From contig CAZEMA010000002.1 in assembly GCA_964513155.1 (NCBI GenBank), positions 1 through 64,000 of the forward strand: a stretch of 64,000 nt of DNA, given 5' to 3'. Shown here piece after piece: positions 44,155 to 51,834 of this stretch. Below the pieces are notes generated by a model. It ran no database searches, was not told the origin of the DNA, and saw only the letters and a program-made list of their open reading frames with translations. Source of the DNA: DATEAV01 sp964513155 (GTDB taxonomy: Bacteria > Chloroflexota > Anaerolineae > Anaerolineales > E44-bin32). Every line of letters begins with the position of its first letter. Position 1 is the stretch's first letter. Both the position numbers and the translations under genes were made by a program.

Positions 44155-45432
44155 ATGGGTTCGTTCCTGGGCTACTGCTGTTCGGTCTGTGGCAACGAGT
44201 ATGGGCTCGAGGAACTGACCTACCAATGCCCGGCCGACGGTGGAAACCTGGATGTCGTGCTGGACTATCAGGCCATTCGGCGGAGCGTGGAGCCCGTTGA
44301 CATCCAGGCTTCGGCCGAGGCCTCAATCTGGCGCTATCTCCCCTTGTTGCCCGTTCAGGATCCGGGGCATACAGGTACGCCGCTACGATCGGTGGGCTGG
44401 ACACCGGTGTTCGCGCCGTCACGTCTGGCGGAAGGTCTGGGACTGCGTCACTTGTGGGTGAAGGACGAGGGGCGCAACCCGACAGCCTCGCTCAAGGACC
44501 GGGCCAGCGCGGTCGTCGTGGCCCGTGCGCAAGCGATCGGGGCTGAAACGGTCGTGACCGCCTCATCCGGCAACGCCGGCGCAGCCCTGGCGGGGATGGC
44601 GGCCGCGGCCGGCCTCCCGGCCGTCATCCTGGTCCCCAAGACGGCGCCTCAAGCCAAGGTGGTGCAGCTGCTGATCTTCGGGGCGAAGGTGCTGCTCGTG
44701 GATGGCACCTACGATGACGCGGTCGTCCTCTCTCGCGAAGCCTCCCAGGCTTTCGGCTGGTATTGCCGCAATACCGGCTACAACCCCTTCACGGTGGAGG
44801 GCAAGAAGACGGCGGCCTACGAAATCTGCGAGCAATGGGCGGCCTCCGTAGGGGCACGCCATGGCGTGCCCCTACGGCAATGGATAGCGCCCGATGCCGT
44901 CTTCGTCTCGGTCGGCGACGGCAACATCATCTCCGGAATGCACAAAGGCTTCAAGGACTTGGTCGAGCTGGGGTGGATCGAGAAGGCCCCGCGCCTCTTC
45001 GGTGTCCAATCCGAAGGCTCCGCCGCAATCTACAACGCGTTCGCCGCCGGCACGGAGACCATCACGCCTGTGCGGGCGAACACCATTGCCGACAGCATCT
45101 CCGTCGACCTGCCTCTCGATGGGGTGCGGGGCCTGCGAGCCGCGACCCAGACCGGGGGAGCCTACATCCGGGTGACCGACGCGGAGATTCTGTGCGCCAT
45201 GCGCGAGCTGGGCCGTAAGGCGGCCATCTTCGCCGAACCAGCCAGCGCGGCCGCCTATGCCGGCTTGGTGGAGGCAGTGGCCGATGGCAAGGTTGACCCT
45301 GAAGACCGGATTCTGGTTCTGAGTACGGGGAGTGGCCTGAAGGACGTGCGCTCTGCGGCGCAAGCTGCCGGCGAGGCCACGGTGATCGAGCCGAAACTGG
45401 AAGCCCTGCGCAAGGCGCTGGGGAAAATGTAG
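44155..45432 (+). CDS. Threonine-synthase-like PLP enzyme (fold type II)
   Basis: 425 residues. An N-terminal zinc-ribbon-like part (CCSVCGNEYG and YQCPADGG, four useful Cys) precedes the PLP domain with Lys114 in NPTASLKDRAS, the phosphate-side SSGNAGAALAGMAAAAGLPA and VGDGNIISGMHKGF. It resembles bacterial threonine synthase, but no homoserine kinase or dehydrogenase is near. In this island it could be a beta-eliminating lyase such as one acting on diaminopropionate, by analogy with YgeX. A 32-bp palindrome lies in frame within the gene, adding about 12 residues (SVGARHGVPLRQ). Start ATG 44155 rather than GTG 44146 because of spacing from AGAGG. Confidence 0.75.
   Translation: MGSFLGYCCSVCGNEYGLEELTYQCPADGGNLDVVLDYQAIRRSVEPVDIQASAEASIWRYLPLLPVQDPGHTGTPLRSVGWTPVFAPSRLAEGLGLRHLWVKDEGRNPTASLKDRASAVVVARAQAIGAETVVTASSGNAGAALAGMAAAAGLPAVILVPKTAPQAKVVQLLIFGAKVLLVDGTYDDAVVLSREASQAFGWYCRNTGYNPFTVEGKKTAAYEICEQWAASVGARHGVPLRQWIAPDAVFVSVGDGNIISGMHKGFKDLVELGWIEKAPRLFGVQSEGSAAIYNAFAAGTETITPVRANTIADSISVDLPLDGVRGLRAATQTGGAYIRVTDAEILCAMRELGRKAAIFAEPASAAAYAGLVEAVADGKVDPEDRILVLSTGSGLKDVRSAAQAAGEATVIEPKLEALRKALGKM
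44846..44877. repeat. Perfect 32-bp palindrome inside the threonine-synthase-like gene
   Basis: CCGTAGGGGCACGCCA (44846-44861) is followed directly by its exact reverse complement (44862-44877). It is translated in frame as VGARHGVPLR with flanking residues, at a loop between two conserved segments. Related GTAGGGGC/GGGACGTGCC units occur near 31050 and at 45432-45452. Confidence 0.85.
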
Positions 45433-45452
45433 GGACGTGCCAGGGCACGCCC
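45432..45452. repeat. Degenerate copy of the GTAGGGGC palindrome after the threonine-synthase-like gene
   Basis: GGGACGTGCC-AG-GGCACGCCC forms a short stem with one bulged A. It begins at the last base of the TAG stop codon of the upstream gene (45430-45432) and resembles half of the 32-bp palindrome at 44846. Confidence 0.5.
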
Positions 45453-45470
45453 TTGCCGGGAGACAGTGGA

Positions 45471-46430
45471 ATGCCAGAGGCAGTGACGTTCTCCATCGTG
45501 GCGCCGGTTTTCAACGAGGTAGGCTCGCTGCCCGAGCTTCACCGACGGGTGCGCCAGGTGATGGAAGGGCTGGGGGAGACCTGGGAGCTGATCCTGATCG
45601 ATGATGGCTGCACGGATGGATCAACGGAGGCGATGGCGGCATTGGCGGCCGAGGATGACCATGTGCGTCCCCTCTACTTCGCCCGCAACTTCGGCCATCA
45701 AATCGCCGTGACTGCCGGTCTGGACAACAGCCGCGGCAAGGCGGTCGTGGTCATCGACGCCGACCTGCAAGACCCGCCCGAGGTCATCCCCGAGCTGGTG
45801 GCCAAGTGGCGGGCGGGCTATGAGGTCGTCTACGCGGTCCGCAAGGAGCGGGAGGGCGAGACCTGGTTCAAGAGGGTCACTGCCTCGACCTTCTACCGCG
45901 TGATCTACCGGATTACCGACGTCAAGATCCCTGTGGATACCGGCGACTTCCGGCTGCTCGATCGCCAGGTGGTGGATACGCTTAATCAGATGCGAGAGCG
46001 GCACCGATTCCTTCGGGGAATGGCATCCTGGGTGGGGTTCCGGCAGGCTGGCGTCCTCTACAAGCGGGCGGCCAGGTTCACAGGAACGACGAAGTACCCG
46101 TTCCGCAAGATGCTGCGCCTGGCGTTGAACGCCGTTACGGGCTTCTCCTATTTCCCTCTGCAGATTGCGACCTATCTGGGTTTCGTCAGCGCTGGCGTCA
46201 GCGCCCTAGCGATTCCGGTGGTGATCATCCTGCGGTTGCTGGGCAGCCGGGCCTTCACGGGCCAAGCCACGACGCTGATTGCCGTGCTCTTCCTGGGGGG
46301 CGTCCAACTCATCTCGCTCGGGATTCTGGGCGAGTACATCGGGCGGCTGTACGACGAGGCGAAGGGCCGACCCCTGTATATCCTGCGACGAGGCCCCCCT
46401 TCGCCACACCCTGACAAGGGCAGGGGCTAG
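45471..46430 (+). CDS. Family 2 glycosyltransferase, dolichyl/undecaprenyl-phosphate sugar type
   Basis: 319 residues from ATG 45471 (GGGAG nine bases upstream). The GT-A catalytic domain shows FSIVAPVFNEVGSLPELHRR, LILIDDGCTDGST, VVIDADLQDPPEVIPELV (metal-binding DAD) and PVDTGDFRLLDRQVVD. Two C-terminal membrane helices follow (AGVSALAIPVVIILRLLG and LGGVQLISLGILGEYIGRLY). This is the ArnC/GtrB/DPM1-like class that loads a sugar onto a lipid phosphate at the membrane. It has no obvious part in purine breakdown; it may simply lie within the transcription unit. Confidence 0.88.
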   Translation: MPEAVTFSIVAPVFNEVGSLPELHRRVRQVMEGLGETWELILIDDGCTDGSTEAMAALAAEDDHVRPLYFARNFGHQIAVTAGLDNSRGKAVVVIDADLQDPPEVIPELVAKWRAGYEVVYAVRKEREGETWFKRVTASTFYRVIYRITDVKIPVDTGDFRLLDRQVVDTLNQMRERHRFLRGMASWVGFRQAGVLYKRAARFTGTTKYPFRKMLRLALNAVTGFSYFPLQIATYLGFVSAGVSALAIPVVIILRLLGSRAFTGQATTLIAVLFLGGVQLISLGILGEYIGRLYDEAKGRPLYILRRGPPSPHPDKGRG

Positions 46431-46540
46431 GCGGCGGCTCAAGAGACGAATGCCGTAGGATCTGGACCATTTCCATCGGGAACCGTGGCAGTCACCGTTC
46501 CACACAGGTTTCCCAACGTTGCAGGCAGAAAAGGAAGACA

Positions 46541-48010
46541 ATGATCGACCTCATGATTGAGAAAGAAAGGCTGGAGCGCGCCGTCAAGCGGGTACGGGAG
46601 CGGAACATCATCATCCCGACCTTCGCCCAGATGAGGGACCCGAGCCGTATCCCCTCCAGGGTCAAAGAGGAGTTGCCTGGGATCGGCCTCTGGGACCTCA
46701 ACCCCCGCAACCTGTTCCGCATCACATGGATGAATGAACCAGTGGCCTCTGGCGGAGGCTTCGACGGGGTCAACTACCTGGAATTCCCCAAGAACCTGAC
46801 AGGCGTCCACGCCCGCCTCATTGCCCTGATCGGCAAGTGGTTCCCTACGGGCGCGCACAAGGTGGGAGCGGCCTTTGGCTGCCTCGTGCCCCGCCTGGTG
46901 ACGGGCCAGTTCGACCCGACGACCCAGAAGGCAGTCTGGCCTTCGACCGGCAACTTCTGCCGCGGCGGCGCCTATGACTCGGCGCTCCTGGGCTGCACCT
47001 CGATCGCCATCCTGCCGGAGGGGATGAGCCGCGAACGCTTCGATTGGCTGTCCAAGGTGGCCGGCGAAGTGATCACGACCCCGGGTAGCGAGTCAAACGT
47101 CAAAGAGATCTTCGACAAGTGTTGGGAGTTGCGCAGCTCCGGCCAGGATCTGATGATCTTCAACCAGTTCGAGGAGTTCGGCAACTACCTGTGGCACTAC
47201 GAGATCACCGGCCACGCCATGGAAGAGGTCCTGCGGAAGGAATTGGGCCCGCGGGGCATATTCCGCGGCGTCATCCTGACGACGGGCTCGGCCGGGACCC
47301 TCGCCTGCGGCGACTACCTCAAGCAGGCCTTCCCCTCCAGCAAGGTTGGCGCCAGCGAGGCGCTCCAGTGCCCCACGTTGCTCGAGAACGGTTTCGGCGC
47401 GCATCGCATCGAGGGCATCGGCGACAAGCACGTGCCCTGGATCCACAACTTGAAGACCACCGACCTGGTTACGGCCATCGACGACAACGCTGTCGTCAGC
47501 CTGGCGCGCTTGTTCAACGAGCCGGCCGGAAAGGCATTCCTGGCCAAGAAGGGCGTTCCCGAGACCCTCATCGAGCGCCTGAATCTGCTTGGCTTCTCGG
47601 GCATTGCGAACATGCTTTCGGCAATCAAGTTCGCCAAGTACTACGACTGCAGCGAGCAGGACATCGTCCTGACCGTGCTGACCGACTCGATGGAGCTCTA
47701 CGGCAGCCGCCTGAAGGAGATGCGCCAGGAGTTCGGCGAGTACACCGAGACCGACGCCGCTGCCCACTTGGCCCGCTATCTCCACGGGCAGTCAACGGAC
47801 AACCTGCTGGAACTGCGCCAGACCGACAAGCGCCGCATCCACAACTTGAAATACTTCACCTGGGTCGAGCAGCAGGGCAGGACGTACCCGGAGATCCTGG
47901 CCCAATGGGACGACCCGGACTATTGGACCGGCACCCAGAAGCAGGTTCCCGAGATCGATGCGCTGATCGAAGAGTTCAACGCCAAGGCCGGGTTGGTGAA
48001 GAAGCTGTAG
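46541..48010 (+). CDS. PLP-dependent fold type II enzyme (cysteine-synthase superfamily)
   Basis: 489 residues. The PLP Lys is probably Lys107 in FPTGAHKVGAAFGCLVPRL, followed by a phosphate-side motif WPSTGNFCRGGAYDSALLG and ILPEGMSRERFDWL. ILTTGSAGTLACGDYL supplies a second glycine-rich loop. It is longer than cysteine synthase or diaminopropionate lyase and lacks a CBS or ACT domain. I recall related proteins annotated only as PLP-dependent beta-subunit-like enzymes. Position between the transporter block and dihydropyrimidinase suggests breakdown of an amino acid produced from the ring, but the reaction is not known. Confidence 0.75.
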   Translation: MIDLMIEKERLERAVKRVRERNIIIPTFAQMRDPSRIPSRVKEELPGIGLWDLNPRNLFRITWMNEPVASGGGFDGVNYLEFPKNLTGVHARLIALIGKWFPTGAHKVGAAFGCLVPRLVTGQFDPTTQKAVWPSTGNFCRGGAYDSALLGCTSIAILPEGMSRERFDWLSKVAGEVITTPGSESNVKEIFDKCWELRSSGQDLMIFNQFEEFGNYLWHYEITGHAMEEVLRKELGPRGIFRGVILTTGSAGTLACGDYLKQAFPSSKVGASEALQCPTLLENGFGAHRIEGIGDKHVPWIHNLKTTDLVTAIDDNAVVSLARLFNEPAGKAFLAKKGVPETLIERLNLLGFSGIANMLSAIKFAKYYDCSEQDIVLTVLTDSMELYGSRLKEMRQEFGEYTETDAAAHLARYLHGQSTDNLLELRQTDKRRIHNLKYFTWVEQQGRTYPEILAQWDDPDYWTGTQKQVPEIDALIEEFNAKAGLVKKL

Positions 48011-48018
48011 CAGGATCG

Positions 48019-48116
48019 GACGATGGACTACAGACTGCAGACCACAGACCATGGACCATAGACCGTAGACCATCGTCTATCGTCCATCGTCCATGGTCCG
48101 TCGTCCGCGGTCCGTC
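48019..48116. repeat. Seven-base tandem array with polarity switch, array 1
   Basis: Fourteen consecutive heptamers. The first eight follow GACYRYR-like forms (for example GACCATG, GACCATA, GACCGTA, GACCATC). At 48075 the phase is kept but the unit becomes its complement-type GTCYRYS (GTCTATC, GTCCATC, GTCCATG, GTCCGTC). The two halves can pair, so the array is both tandem and inverted. It occupies the space between the PLP enzyme gene and the unknown gene. Confidence 0.85.
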
Positions 48117-48136
48117 ATCCGCTCAAGGGGGACGAA

Positions 48137-48613
48137 ATGGCTGACATTCATCCGGAAGACCTCGTGCTTGTCGCTGTTCTCCGGACGCGGCGTGATCTGG
48201 AGATCGCCCGTGTTCTGGGCTGGTATCGCATCCCGCTCCGTACGGCTCCCAAAACGATTCGCGTGGATTGGATCGCCTTCTACCAGACGGGGGTCTTTGG
48301 GGAGGAAAAACACGCCGTCCGCTACGTTGCCCCTGTCCGCGGTTACGAACTGACCACGCGGGGCGACATCCTGCGCGACGAACCCGACCATCCGGCGGTG
48401 GATGAGCCGTACTACAAGGTCCAGCTCGGGCCGGTCGAGCCTCTGCCGCGGCCGATCGCCGCTCGCCGCTGGCGCCGGATTGTCTTCCTCTACACGACAG
48501 GCGCCCGCCTCCTCTCCGCAATCGATGTCAAGGACCTGACGGTGCCGCCCTCGCAGGAGCAAGACCGGTTGTGGCGGCTGCTGCGCGAGCGGACGACGGA
48601 CGATGGACGATAG
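48137..48613 (+). CDS. Unknown protein between two heptamer arrays
   Basis: 158 residues, soluble, rich in Arg and Asp. Notable stretches are DLVLVAVLRTRRDLEIARVL, GWYRIPLRTAPK, DWIAFYQTGVFGEEKH and YVAPVRGYELTTRGDILRDE. I recognise no enzyme family; it looks like a conserved nucleic-acid- or nucleotide-associated protein but that is only an impression. AAGGGGGACGAA precedes the ATG. The last residues (TTDDGR) and the stop codon are encoded by the downstream heptamer array, so the gene's end has been rewritten by the repeat. The same repeat type lies just upstream, bracketing the gene. Confidence 0.65.
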   Translation: MADIHPEDLVLVAVLRTRRDLEIARVLGWYRIPLRTAPKTIRVDWIAFYQTGVFGEEKHAVRYVAPVRGYELTTRGDILRDEPDHPAVDEPYYKVQLGPVEPLPRPIAARRWRRIVFLYTTGARLLSAIDVKDLTVPPSQEQDRLWRLLRERTTDDGR

Positions 48614-48696
48614 ACCATGGACCACGGACGACGGACCACAGACGACAGACCACGGACCGCAGACCATCGTCTATCGTCCATCGTCTATGGTCCATC
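48592..48696. repeat. Seven-base tandem array with polarity switch, array 2
   Basis: Fifteen consecutive heptamers: eleven GAC-type units (GACGACG, GACGATG, GACGATA, GACCATG and so on), then four GTC-type units from 48669 (GTCTATC, GTCCATC, GTCTATG, GTCCATC). It overlaps the last 22 bases of the unknown gene and stops 6 bases before a TATAAT box. Same unit and same direction of switch as array 1. Confidence 0.85.
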
Positions 48697-48702
48697 GTCC
48701 GG

Positions 48703-48708
48703 TATAAT
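48703..48708 (+). promoter_or_regulatory. -10 box before the dihydropyrimidinase gene
   Basis: A perfect TATAAT, 24 bases before the ATG and directly after heptamer array 2. No recognisable -35 box at normal spacing; that region is repeat sequence. Confidence 0.45.
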
Positions 48709-48731
48709 CCCCGGCCAAGAGGGCTCCGTCG

Positions 48732-50156
48732 ATGACGAAGACACTCATCCGGGGCGGAACGCTGATCACCGCAGTCGATGCCTCCCCGGCCGATATTCTG
48801 ATCGAAGGTGAGACGATTGCAGCCATCGGCCAGAATCTGAAGGCCGAGGGCGCCGCGGTCATCGTTGCCTCTGGCAAGCTGGTGCTGCCTGGCGGTGTCG
48901 ACCCCCATGTCCACCTCGACCTGCCGATGTTCGGCACGGTGTCTTCGGATGATCACTACACCGGCCTCAAGGCCGCGGCTTTTGGCGGGACGACAACTGT
49001 GCTGGATTTCGTCCCCCAGCCGGAGGCGGGCCCGCTGCAGGCAGGGGTGGAGGCATGGCGGGCCAAGGCCGACCCCAAGGCTGCCGTCGACTTCGGCCTG
49101 CACATGAACGTCACCCGCCTCGACCGGGGCGTCCTGGAGGAGATCCCGGGGCTCGCTGACGAGGGCATCACTTCCCTCAAGGTCTTCACAGCCTACAATG
49201 GCCGCCTCCGTCTCCAGGATGGGGAGATCTTCCAGGTCCTGCGCGTGGCGGCCAAGCACGGCCTGCTGGCGATGCTCCACGCCGAGAACGGCGACATGAT
49301 CGACTTGCTGACGGCGGAGGCGCTGGCGGCTGGCCATACTTCGCCTGAGTGGCATGCCCTCACCCGCCCCGCCTGGGGGGCCGTCGAGAGCGCCCTGCGC
49401 GGCATTGCCCTCGCGGCCGAGACCGGGGCGGCGCTGTATCTCGTTCACATGAACGTGGCTGGCGAAGTGGATCAGCTCCGCTATGCCCGTGACCGGGGCC
49501 TGCCTGTGATGGGCGAAACCTGCCCGCCGTACCTCTTCTTCACCATCGACAACCTGCGTCGGCCTGACGGCGCCAAGTGGGTCTGCTCGCCACCGATGCG
49601 CACTGCCGAGGACAACGCTGCCCTGTGGCGGGCGCTTTCCGAGGGCGTGATCCAGACCATGGGCACCGATCACTGCCCGTTCTTCTTCGACGGCACCCGC
49701 CCCATCGAGTACGAAGGGCAGAAGGTGGCCATCCCCGGCAAGGAGTTGGGCGCGGGCGACTTCACCAAGATTCCCAACGGCCTGCCCGGCGTGGGTGACC
49801 GGCTGCCAATCCTGTGGTCGTACGGCGTCGGCACGGGCCGGATTACACCCAGCCAATTCGTCGCGCTCACGGCCACGAACCCGGCCAAGGCGTTCGGCCT
49901 CTACCCCCGCAAGGGGGCCCTGCTTGCCGGCTCCGACGCCGATATCGTCCTGTGGGACCCCAACCGGCGCCTGACATACGGCGTTGCCCATGCCCATCAT
50001 CGGACCGACTACAGTCTGTATGAGGGCTGGGAGCTCACCGGCTTCCCGGAAAAGGTCTTCTTGCGCGGTCACATGATCGTTGACGGTGAGAGGTGGCTCG
50101 GCCGGCCCGGGATGGGCCGTTTCCTGGAGCGCCGGCCAGGAGCGGAGATCCTCTAG
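48732..50156 (+). CDS. hyuA: Dihydropyrimidinase / hydantoinase
   Basis: 474 residues, dinuclear-zinc amidohydrolase. Active-site residues are all present: GGVDPHVHLD (HxH), the carboxylated Lys150 in TSLKVFTAYNG, LHAENGDM, YLVHMNVAGEVDQL and MGTDHCPFF. The enzyme opens 5,6-dihydropyrimidines (or hydantoins) to N-carbamoyl amino acids. Length and motif spacing match dihydropyrimidinase. A dihydropyrimidine-dehydrogenase-like gene lies 11 kb downstream and an aminotransferase immediately after, so the reductive pyrimidine route is a plausible use; in yge-type loci the homologue HyuA acts in purine degradation. A beta-ureidopropionase gene was not seen. Confidence 0.93.
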   Translation: MTKTLIRGGTLITAVDASPADILIEGETIAAIGQNLKAEGAAVIVASGKLVLPGGVDPHVHLDLPMFGTVSSDDHYTGLKAAAFGGTTTVLDFVPQPEAGPLQAGVEAWRAKADPKAAVDFGLHMNVTRLDRGVLEEIPGLADEGITSLKVFTAYNGRLRLQDGEIFQVLRVAAKHGLLAMLHAENGDMIDLLTAEALAAGHTSPEWHALTRPAWGAVESALRGIALAAETGAALYLVHMNVAGEVDQLRYARDRGLPVMGETCPPYLFFTIDNLRRPDGAKWVCSPPMRTAEDNAALWRALSEGVIQTMGTDHCPFFFDGTRPIEYEGQKVAIPGKELGAGDFTKIPNGLPGVGDRLPILWSYGVGTGRITPSQFVALTATNPAKAFGLYPRKGALLAGSDADIVLWDPNRRLTYGVAHAHHRTDYSLYEGWELTGFPEKVFLRGHMIVDGERWLGRPGMGRFLERRPGAEIL

Positions 50157-50298
50157 ATGGCCGGCCGTTGCCGGACCTGGCTTTGTGCGCGAGCCTTTCC
50201 GTTCGCTCGGCTCGAGAGTCGTTGAAGACCCGCGTCGACCGTATAGGCGCACCCCTGGTCTTTCTCGGCACGAGGTCGTTCGGCAGGATAAGGTGGCT

Positions 50299-51657
50299 AT
50301 GAGTCTGATCCCTGAGCTCTCCCCCGATGAGATCCTTCCCCTCTCGCTCAAGCACAACTTCTGGACCTGGTCGGCTCAGGCCAAGGTCCGTCCCATTCCG
50401 GTGAGCCGGGCAGAGGGCGTCTACTTCTGGGACGTGATTGGCAGGCGTTACCTCGACTTCAACTCAATGGTCATGTGCTCCAATATTGGCCACGGCGACC
50501 CTCGGGTGATTGAGGCCATCACGGAGCAGGCGCACGAACTCGTCTTCGCCGGCCCGGGCATGGCGACCAAGCCTAGGGCGCTCCTGGGTAAGCTGCTTTC
50601 GGAGATCACCCCGGGGGGCTTGAGCAAGTTCCTCTATACCCTCGGCGGGGCAGAGGCGAACGAGAACGCCATCAAGCTCGCCCGGGCCTACACCGGCCGC
50701 CATAAGATCCTCGCCCGCTACCGTTCTTACCACGGGGCTACGGCAGGGGCGATGGCCGTCACCGGCGACCCCAGGCGCTGGGCTTGGGAGCCATCTCTCA
50801 TGGCCGGCGTGGTCCATTTCCTCGACCCCTACCGCTACCGCTCCACCTTCCACCGGACCAACCCCGACCTTCCCGAATCCGAGTTCACCCAGGATTACCT
50901 CAATCATCTTGAGGAGATCATCCAGCTGGAGGGCCCGCAGACCATTGCGGCGGTGATGATCGAGCCGGTCACCGGCACCAATGGCATCATCGTCCCTCCC
51001 GAAGGATACCTGCCAGGCGTGCGGGCGATCTGTGACCGGCACGGTATCCTGCTGATCTGCGACGAGGTGATGAGCGGGTTCGGTCGGACGGGCGCCTGGT
51101 TCGCGGTGGACCATTGGGGCGTGGTCCCTGACCTGATGACCATGGCCAAGGGTCTGACCTCTGGCTACGCGCCCCTGGGCGCGGTTGCCATGCCGGAGAA
51201 GATCGCCGGATTCTTCAACGACCGCGTCTACCAGAGCGGCCTTACCTATAATGGCCATCCGCTCTCGTTGGCAGCGGCCATCGCCAACATCCGGGTGATG
51301 CAGGAAGACGGACTGGTGGAGCATGCCCGGGCGATGGGGCCGGTCTTGGCGGCGCACTTGAAGAATCTGGGTGAGGCCCACCCCTCGGTTGGTGACGTCC
51401 GCTCGATCGGCTTGTTCGGGGTGATTGAGTTGGTACGCGATCGCACGACACGTGAACCGATGGCGCCTTTCAACTCCTCCAGCCCCGAGATGGAGGCCGT
51501 GCGCAAGCACTTGCTCGACCGGGGACTGTTTCTCTACACCCACTGGCACACGCTCTTGATCATCCCGCCGCTGATCATCAACGAAGAACAGCTCGCGGAA
51601 GGCTTCCGGCTGATCGATGAGGCGCTGGAGATCACCGACCGGGCCGCAACTGGCTAG
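50299..51657 (+). CDS. Class III PLP-dependent aminotransferase
   Basis: 452 residues from ATG 50299. Motifs of the omega-aminotransferase group: YFWDVIGRRYLDFNSMVMCS, NIGHGDPRVI, SYHGATAGAMAVTGDPRRW, the Asp in LLICDEVMSGFGRTGAWFA, and PLP Lys284 in MTMAKGLTSGYAPLGAV. Such enzymes transfer amino groups from beta-alanine, taurine, GABA or similar omega-amino acids to pyruvate or 2-oxoglutarate. Beside dihydropyrimidinase, beta-alanine or beta-aminoisobutyrate (end products of reductive pyrimidine breakdown) are the likely donors, though this is inferred. The 140 bases before the start show nothing further. Confidence 0.88.
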   Translation: MSLIPELSPDEILPLSLKHNFWTWSAQAKVRPIPVSRAEGVYFWDVIGRRYLDFNSMVMCSNIGHGDPRVIEAITEQAHELVFAGPGMATKPRALLGKLLSEITPGGLSKFLYTLGGAEANENAIKLARAYTGRHKILARYRSYHGATAGAMAVTGDPRRWAWEPSLMAGVVHFLDPYRYRSTFHRTNPDLPESEFTQDYLNHLEEIIQLEGPQTIAAVMIEPVTGTNGIIVPPEGYLPGVRAICDRHGILLICDEVMSGFGRTGAWFAVDHWGVVPDLMTMAKGLTSGYAPLGAVAMPEKIAGFFNDRVYQSGLTYNGHPLSLAAAIANIRVMQEDGLVEHARAMGPVLAAHLKNLGEAHPSVGDVRSIGLFGVIELVRDRTTREPMAPFNSSSPEMEAVRKHLLDRGLFLYTHWHTLLIIPPLIINEEQLAEGFRLIDEALEITDRAATG

Positions 51658-51717
51658 TTGGCTGGTTCGGGACTGGGTGGACGATTCTGTCAAAAGCTAT
51701 CCAACGGCCGGGGGGAG

Positions 51718-51726
51718 TGCTAGAAT
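51718..51726 (+). promoter_or_regulatory. Extended -10 promoter before the xanthine dehydrogenase genes
   Basis: TGCTAGAAT, nearly the same as the TGCTAGACT of the island promoter at 31277-31285. It lies about 110 bases before the FAD-subunit gene in the 177-base gap after the aminotransferase. The -35 region is weak, so an activator may be needed. Confidence 0.5.
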
Positions 51727-51834
51727 CACTTCACCTCGGACTGGCGGTCGGCGCGGGGTGGCCCCGCGGCGGCGTCGAGCATCCCCGCTCGTCGACAAGT
51801 GCCGGCCGGTCCCAATACCCTCGGTCAACAATCC

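Noticed and set aside
48019..48696. Possible CRISPR array from regular repeats
   Set aside because: The repeat unit is 7 bases, contiguous and without spacers, and no cas gene is nearby.
48528..50357. Long minus-strand open frame (about 600 codons) opposite the dihydropyrimidinase gene
   Set aside because: It is antisense to a gene with a complete catalytic motif set; long antisense frames are common in GC-rich DNA. The same applies to minus-strand frames at 3759-5258 and 29839-31185.
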